From Hibiscus mutabilis (taxonomy: Eukaryota > Streptophyta > Magnoliopsida > Malvales > Malvaceae): DNA of 64,000 nucleotides. Positions 58,379 to 64,000 of this stretch are shown piece by piece. The DNA lies in contig CM033723.1 of NCBI GenBank assembly GCA_019671005.1, positions 13,841,254 through 13,905,253 on the forward strand. The letters are read 5' to 3'. Position 1 is the first letter of the stretch. The number at the start of each line of letters is the position of its first letter. The translations under genes were made by a program, and so were the position numbers. The notes under the pieces are model-generated. The model was not told the DNA's origin. It saw nothing but the letters and a program-made list of their open reading frames with translations, and ran no database searches.

Positions 58379-59755
58379 TACGCGGATTTAGTTAATTTCC
58401 TTGTTTGTAGTATTTTACCTTATGGCCTTACTCACCAAGGGAAGAAGCGGATTCGCTATGATGCTAAGCATTACTTTTGGGATGAGCCTCTTTTGTTTAA
58501 ACAATGTGCAGATCAGGTTATACGCCGATGTGTCCCTAAAGAGGAGCAGCAGAATGTACTCCGACAATGCCATTCTTCACCCTATGGAAGACATTTTGGA
58601 GGAACACGTACTGCGGCCAAAGTTTTGCAATCTGGTTTGTATTGGCCAACACTGTACAAAGATGCCCAAGAGTTTTACAAGCAATGTGATCGTTGCCAGA
58701 AGAAGGGCAATATCTCTAGACGACATGAGATGCCGCTCCAAAACATCATCGAGGTGGAATTGTTCGATGTATGGGGGATTGATTTTATGGGACCTTTCCC
58801 TTCTTCATTCGGTAACCTCTACATTCTACTTGCCGTTGACTACGTGTCTAAATGGGCTGAGGCAGCTACAGTTCCCACCAACGATTCCAAGACCGTGCAA
58901 CGATTCTTGTAGAAAAATATATTTACACGGTTTGGGATACCGAGAGCAATTATCAGTGATGAAGGCAAGCACTTTGACAACAGACTTATTGCCAATATGT
59001 TGCAACGCTTCGGCGTGTCACACAAGATTGCCATGGCATATCACCAACAAACCAATGGGCAAGAAGAAATTTCCAACCAGGAATTGAAGGATATACTCGA
59101 GAATGTTGTAAATCCCTCTAGGAAGGATTGGTCAGTAAGACTAGATGACGCACTTGGGGCATATCGCACTGCATTCAAAACACCCTTAGGTATGTCTCCC
59201 TTCCGACTTGTCTATGGCAAAACATGCCATCTACCGGTGGAAATTGAACACAAGGCATATTGGGCAATCAAGACCGTGAATATGGATTGGGAAAGTGCTG
59301 GGAAAAAGCGTTTGTTGGACCTCAACGAGATATAAGAATTTCGTGCTCTCGCCTATAACAATGCACGAATCTACAAGGAGAAAACAAAGCAATGGCATGA
59401 CAAGAAACTATTGTCGCGGCAATTCATGCCAGGGCAACTAGTTCTCTTATTCAATTCTCGGCTAAAACTTTTCCCAGAAAAACTGAAATCAAGATGGTCG
59501 GGACTATTCAAAGTTTTCAAACCGTTCTCCCATGGTGCTGTGAAAATCAAGTTCATCACTGACGAACATGAATTCAAAGTTAACGGAAAAAGATTGAAGC
59601 ACTACAATGGTGCCCATGTGGAACGTAACAAAGAAGTGGTCACCTTAGGAGATGCAAGAGCATGCTCTCCTTTCAATATTTTTATTTTTTATTTTTTTAA
59701 CTATTTTTTTATTTATTATTATTTAATTTTGGTTATTTTTTTCTCTTTAGGATAA
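58379..59755 (+). pseudogene. Element F integrase
   Basis: One frame with stops TAG 58910-58912 and TAA 59333-59335. The zinc domain has LRQCHSSPYGRHFGGTRTA and CDRCQKKGN, so H, H, C and C are present. The core has the first aspartate in WGIDFMGPFP, the second in AIISDEGKHF and the glutamate in GQEEISNQELK. The C-terminal part keeps GMSPFRLVYGKTCHLPVE and the region around RWSGLFKVFKPFSHGAVKI. No chromodomain is present, as expected for Athila. Confidence 0.92.
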
Positions 59756-60275
59756 ATTTATTTATTTTCTTTAAGATTAAGACTACATCTTTCTTTCATA
59801 TTTATCTAATTGTTTTTAAATTTTAAGTTTAAGAATTTCTTTGCACATCTTTATTTATTTTCTCTTATTAGTTTATCTTTAATTTTAATCCTTATTTTAT
59901 TTGTTTTTGAATTGTAGGAAAAGAGTTCAAGATAAAGAGGAATTTGATTCAAGAAGGAAACTTCTTCAACAAGGAAATTAATGGGTTGAATCTAAGGCTT
60001 ATATTAAGCCTCCAATTTACCCTAAACAAACCCTACATAACCGGCAAAAACCTTCCCTTTCCCTAAACCCCCTAGTTGTCACCTTTCCCCAATCTAAACC
60101 CTTGTTTTCTTTCTTCCAAAATTACTCCCACCCACCATATGTACTACCTATCTTTTCTATTTAACCCATCACCCTTAACTTCCAAGAAACCTATTCCTAC
60201 TTTTCACCTTGCAACTCTTTAGTTTCTTTTGCTTTCTTTTCTTTGTTTTTACCAAACTCACAACTAAGATCATCC
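59756..60275 (+). other. Spacer between F pol and third ORF
   Basis: T-rich at 59680-59900, then a pyrimidine-rich stretch to 60250 ending just before ATG 60276. No domain is seen. In Athila elements this spacer precedes the env-like ORF, which is thought to need its own expression route. Confidence 0.6.
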
Positions 60276-61730
60276 ATGGCATCCAAAATCGAATTTTTGG
60301 TTCATCCAAGTTCCTCCAAAGAGCCAAGATACAAGAAGTTTGCTACACCGGTGGTTCAAGAAAGATTTCACTCCAAGTTTGAAAGTCGAAAGATTTGCGA
60401 AGAACAAGGCATTGAATACTCAAACTCTCATCAAGATTTCGACCTTGAACCATTCATCTTCAAAAGGATTGCACATCAAAATTGGCAAATCTTTTGCCAT
60501 CAATCGGAATCAGGTAACATCTCATGGGTAAGAGGATTATATGCTCACTCACCTAGCCCGAATAATCCTTATGTTTTTGTTTGTGACAAGGCTATACTCA
60601 TAAGCCCCGAAAACGTCAACACCTTTTAAAGGCTCTACATTGAGAAGGACGAGCATCAAGCCTTTGTTGATCAACTCACGCCCAAGAAAATCGATGAGGT
60701 GCTTCAAGAACTCACTCTACCGGGAACTCATTGGAACGACAGTAAATACAAGGGCACAGTAAATTGCCTTCAGCTTAAACCCGAGGCAAAATTATGGAAT
60801 AAGTTTGTTAAAACTTCTTTAATGCCCACCACACACAATACTACCATTGATACACCTCGTCTTTTGCTCATACATTCTATCTTGCATAATCGCATCATTA
60901 ACATTTGAAAAATTATTTGTGATGAGACTTTTGTTTGTCGCACAAAAGAAAAGGGTTCTCTTTTCTTACCTTGCTTAATTTCCAATCTTTGCAAGGAGAT
61001 GCATGTCCCAAGTGAGTCCACTGATGAAAAGGCCCTACCAAAGTCCGGTTAGAATCGAGAACAAATTCGAAAGCTAATGGGAGAGGCATCGATAAAATCC
61101 CAAACGCCTTCAAATGCCGCAGCAACTCTAGCCGCCTCGGTAACTCCAAATGCCCAAGCAACTGATACCCGGGCAACTCGGACTGCAACCCTGGGACAAC
61201 TTGAAGCACTCTTACAACCGTTGGCGAACCGCCTTAGGCAAATTGAAGACCGGCAACTAATCTTCATGAGGTACATGAAGGATCACAACAACGCCATCAC
61301 CCAAGTCATCCTAGAAAAGTACCCGGACAGCCGCGTGTCGTTCCCCATGTTTCCTGTCGAAATCCTTGCCACGGTAACCAATGAAGCAGTCGCCACGGCA
61401 ACCGCAACAGATGATGCCCCGACAACCTACTCTGCGCCTGCCCAAGCAGTTGCCACGGCAACCAATACTGAAGATGTCGCGGCAACCAAAGCTAAAGATG
61501 CCCCGGTAACCACTGCAAAAGCCAAAGGTAAAGCACCTATGCTCGAATCAACTCGTACTGAATCATTGTTTGATTTTTTAGATTCGGACGAGTCCTCCAT
61601 TGCACCAACAAAGACCGCACCAATCGAATCCTCCAAGCCCAAGCAAAAAGCCAATGACATTGATGAAGAGGACGATGAGGACAACCCTGTACGAGGATCA
61701 ATTCCACCATCGGAAACAAGGAAGCAATGA
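60276..61730 (+). pseudogene. Element F third ORF (Athila env-position gene)
   Basis: A single frame of 484 codons from ATG 60276 with stops TAA 60627-60629, TGA 60906-60908 and TAG 61050-61052. The first 260 codons contain WQIFCHQSESGNISWVRGLY, CDKAILISPENVNTF, KLWNKFVKTSLMPTTHNTT and LLLIHSILHNRIINI. I recognise these as the domain annotated in plant genomes as putative plant transposon protein. The rest is low complexity: Ala/Thr runs made by the GTTGCC motif (61110-61200, 61365-61520) and an acidic tail (DIDEEDDEDNP). No signal peptide or convincing membrane segment is visible. Function is unknown. Confidence 0.75.
61365..61520 (+). repeat. GTTGCC-type motif cluster in the third ORF of F
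   Basis: At least seven copies, including cgccacggcaacc (61390), a perfect gttgccacggcaac at 61449-61462 and gtcgcggcaacc (61477). All are in the frame that gives Ala-Thr-Ala-Thr. Confidence 0.85.
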
Positions 61731-62187
61731 TCGCGTTCAAGCAAAAGAATCAAGACACCGACCAAAAGGAAACTAATCATCCACGACGATAAACTCTCAG
61801 AGTAAGTCCTCATTTGCATTTTACTTTTTTTATTTTTATTTTTCTTTGTTGCATGCATTGAGGACAATGCCTCACTCGAGTTTGGGGGGGATTGTTATTA
61901 GTTAGTTACCATGTTTAGTTGTATTCATCTTAAGTATTGCATTTAGGATACATAAACTGCTTGCCATGCCTTTAGTTGGAACAAGAATTGCCTAGATTTG
62001 ATGAATATCCGATGATGACTTTGCCAATGTACTTAATTGATAGAACTTTTTATTCTAGGATAAACATTGAAACACTTAGAATCGTACTATGATGAAACAT
62101 TGTGTGGCTTGATTGATTTAAGGAATTATAGCGAACTTAGGCTGATAGTTAAAAAATTAGGGGATTAGAATAAAAATTGGATGAATG
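61731..62187 (+). other. Element F 3' untranslated region with internal purine tract
   Basis: The sequence gaggacaatgcctcactcga followed by a run of seven G near 61883 matches G near 38230-38262, so a conserved purine tract lies about 770 bp before the 3' LTR. No ORF is supported. Confidence 0.65.
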
Positions 62188-62373
62188 CTAGAGGTGCCCG
62201 AAATGGGCTCTAGTATGTGCTAAAAAATTGATTGCTAGAGGTGCCCTAAATTGGCTGTAGTATGTGCTAAAAATTGATCGCTAGAGGTGCCTGAAACCGG
62301 CTCTAGTCAAATAAATTAATTAACTTAATAAAACTAAAAACAAAACACTAGAGGTGCCCGAAACCGGCTCTAA
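62188..62373 (+). repeat. Four-copy CTAGAG...CTCTAG hairpin repeat, element F
   Basis: Units start at 62188, 62235, 62281 and 62348, each CTAGAGGTGCC with the loop CGAAA or a variant and GGCTCTAG. Two units have CTGAAACCGG or CGAAACCGG, giving a longer inner stem. Spacing is 47, 46 and 67 bp. Confidence 0.92.
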
Positions 62374-62642
62374 TTAAAACATGTTAAAAGAACCCAATGA
62401 AGTAATTTGAAAACCTCTTGTTTGCATATAATCCAAAAAATCAACTTGCACACAACTCCGCACACACTCACAAGCATTATAATTTGATTCCGAGTAACTC
62501 CTAAGTTTTTCGAAAAATGAAAAGCCAATCATACTTTGTGCCACTGTTCTGAAAATTGAAATCAAGTTCAAAGCTAAGTTTGTGAAAACTGAAGTCTTGA
62601 CGGGTGATTATTAGTTTGCATTGCTTGAGGACAAGCAATAGT

Positions 62643-62657
62643 TCGAGTTCGGGGGTG
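62643..62657 (+). other. Element F polypurine tract
   Basis: tcgagttcgggggtg directly precedes the 3' LTR at 62658. Confidence 0.8.
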
Positions 62658-64000
62658 TGTTAAGTGTTCAAAAGTACTATTTGTATTACCCTTTCTATTC
62701 ATATTATTGCTAGACTTAGGCTTATATTAGTTGCATTATTAGCCATTCATGCATGTTTGCATTGTTTCCTTGGTGGACAAGCTTGATTTCATATATTTGC
62801 TTACTTTTTTGGAAAAAGATACTGCTTTGGTGTGTTTTTGTGTGTGTGCAGAATCACTTGCCAAACCAAGGCTGGAACCAGTTGCCAGGGCAATGCATGA
62901 AGGAGATGCCGAACCAGTTTCCAGGGCAATGCATGAAGGAGATGTCGAGCTAGTTGTCAGGGTAATTTTTGATAAGGGATAAGATGATATGGTAGTCAAA
63001 ATTGATGACTAGATAAGCCCAAGATAACGTGGAGCAAAGTTAAATACCAAAGGAGTTTGATTTCCATGAAGAGGTAAAAAAGAAATTAAATCCCAAGAAG
63101 ATAGGAGAAGTTATAGAAGGAATTTAACTATAATAAAGAATTATATTCTTTAAAGATATTTAATTCCAACTTAACTTATTCCTTAAAAAAGACTTTGACC
63201 TAGCCCTATAAATTGAGGACCAAGCCGTCAACTCCAAAAGGAGAGAGGAGAGTAATTTCAACAAGGAGAGAGGAGAGAAATTTTGACAAGGAGAGAGGAG
63301 AGAAATTTTGACAAAGAGAGGAGGGAGATTTCGACAAGAGCAAGGAGAGATTTATATAAGGCTTCAACCATTCTTCATCTTTTTCTTTCTTGTTCAATTA
63401 GGTTTATGCTAGGAATTTTTTGTCTTGTGTTTATTTGGAACCTAGCCATGAACTAAATCTATTTGGCTAAGGTTATTGTGTTTTGTGGTTGTGAGAAACA
63501 ATTGGATTTTGTTTAAGAGTTTGCACTTTCAATTCAAGGTTTACTCATTCTTGGTTTTTCTTCTTGTTTGCGAGTGAATTGGGAGAGGATCTCGTAACTT
63601 TATCTATTTATCTAATATCGGGAGAGTTAGATTCAAGAAACGAATGAGTATGGTCTTTATTCAATCTATTGATGGTGAAGATTTATCTGGCTCAGGAATA
63701 AGTTAAGGATTTCAACGGCTTAGAGGAGCGCAAGATTGGTTGTTGTTCACCCTTGATTCACGCAGGGATGTATTATCAAGGCATGCACAAATAGCTAGAG
63801 TTTTGACTTAGGGATAAGAAAAAACCATTGAAGAACGCTCCGCCGAACCTTGAAGTTGCTGCCCAACTGCCCAAACAGTTGCCTAGACAGTCGCCCAGGA
63901 AACCGTTGATTAGTTGCCAAGGCAACCCCGTTGCGCAAGTTGCCACGACAACTGAGTTGCCCTTGCACTCTTTTACCAAGACGATCCAATCGGCTATCAC
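62658..64000 (+). repeat. Element F 3' LTR, first 1343 bp
   Basis: Colinear with the 5' LTR from TGTTAAGTGTTC and truncated by the window end. It keeps the 36-bp repeat (62879) and gttgccaaggcaac (63913-63926) and gttgccacgacaac (63939-63952). Confidence 0.92.

Larger units (their letters stand above)
52153..64000 (+). mobile_element. Element F: Athila-like Ty3/gypsy retrotransposon
   Basis: The 5' LTR starts TGTTAAGTGTTC at 52153 and the 3' LTR starts identically at 62658, running off the window. Inside are gag, protease, RT, RNase H and integrase in the plus orientation, and a third ORF after integrase at the place of the Athila env-like gene. Pol residues such as FMDDF, FYRRFIHNFSKITKPLC and MSPFRLVYGKTCHLPVE are typical of Athila. 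All ORFs carry stops or frameshifts. The Athila primer site is missing after the 5' LTR. Confidence 0.92.

Noticed and set aside
60276..61730. Reading the third ORF of F as a true envelope glycoprotein
   Set aside because: No signal peptide, membrane segment or cleavage site is visible. Only position supports the name, so it is described as an env-position ORF of unknown function.

Overview
The window looks like intergenic DNA from a flowering plant, probably a eudicot, with a large, repeat-rich genome. It is built almost entirely from nested LTR retrotransposons: chromodomain Ty3/gypsy elements (most likely the Tekay/Del clade), Athila-like Ty3/gypsy elements, and one long LTR that resembles the Ogre/Tat type. 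I found no host gene, tRNA, rRNA or CRISPR array. Every recognisable coding region is broken by stop codons or frameshifts, so the window is a graveyard of old insertions.

Layout. 1-6972 holds element A, a minus-strand chromovirus that lies against the LTR of a second minus-strand relic, B (6973-8330). 8331-14918 holds element C, a plus-strand chromovirus whose left end does not match its right LTR. The right LTR of C is split at 14919 by element D, a decayed plus-strand chromovirus spanning 14919-52152. D contains two large insertions. K (18152-27163, minus strand) is a pair of long LTRs around only 330 bp of internal DNA. E (28670-49727, plus strand) is a chromovirus with a perfect 5-bp target-site duplication (GTTTA). 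E is itself split by G (34701-40628, a non-autonomous Athila-like element inside the reverse transcriptase region) and by H (43762-47004, a solo LTR inside its 3' LTR, duplication AGTGA). The 3' LTR of D is cut after 69 bp by F (52153 to the window end), an Athila-like element with gag, pol and a third ORF. F runs off the right edge.

Relative age can be read directly: C is older than D; D is older than K, E and F; E is older than G and H.

The most unusual content is not coding. Several families carry their own short self-complementary motif in many copies. The D LTR has about fifteen 14-nt hairpins of the form GACNC-TACG-GNGTC, whose stems covary and whose loops are mostly of the UNCG tetraloop type. 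F and G carry dozens of copies of GTTGC-C(A/T)CG-GCAAC and its degenerate forms in LTRs, untranslated regions and reading frames, including a roughly 120-codon in-frame expansion between RNase H and integrase. The left end of C has ten GTAYCRRTAC palindromes arranged as five pairs about two helical turns apart. F and G also share a four-copy hairpin repeat ahead of the 3' LTR. Coordinates and alignments were made by eye, so boundaries without TG...CA ends and a target duplication are approximate.
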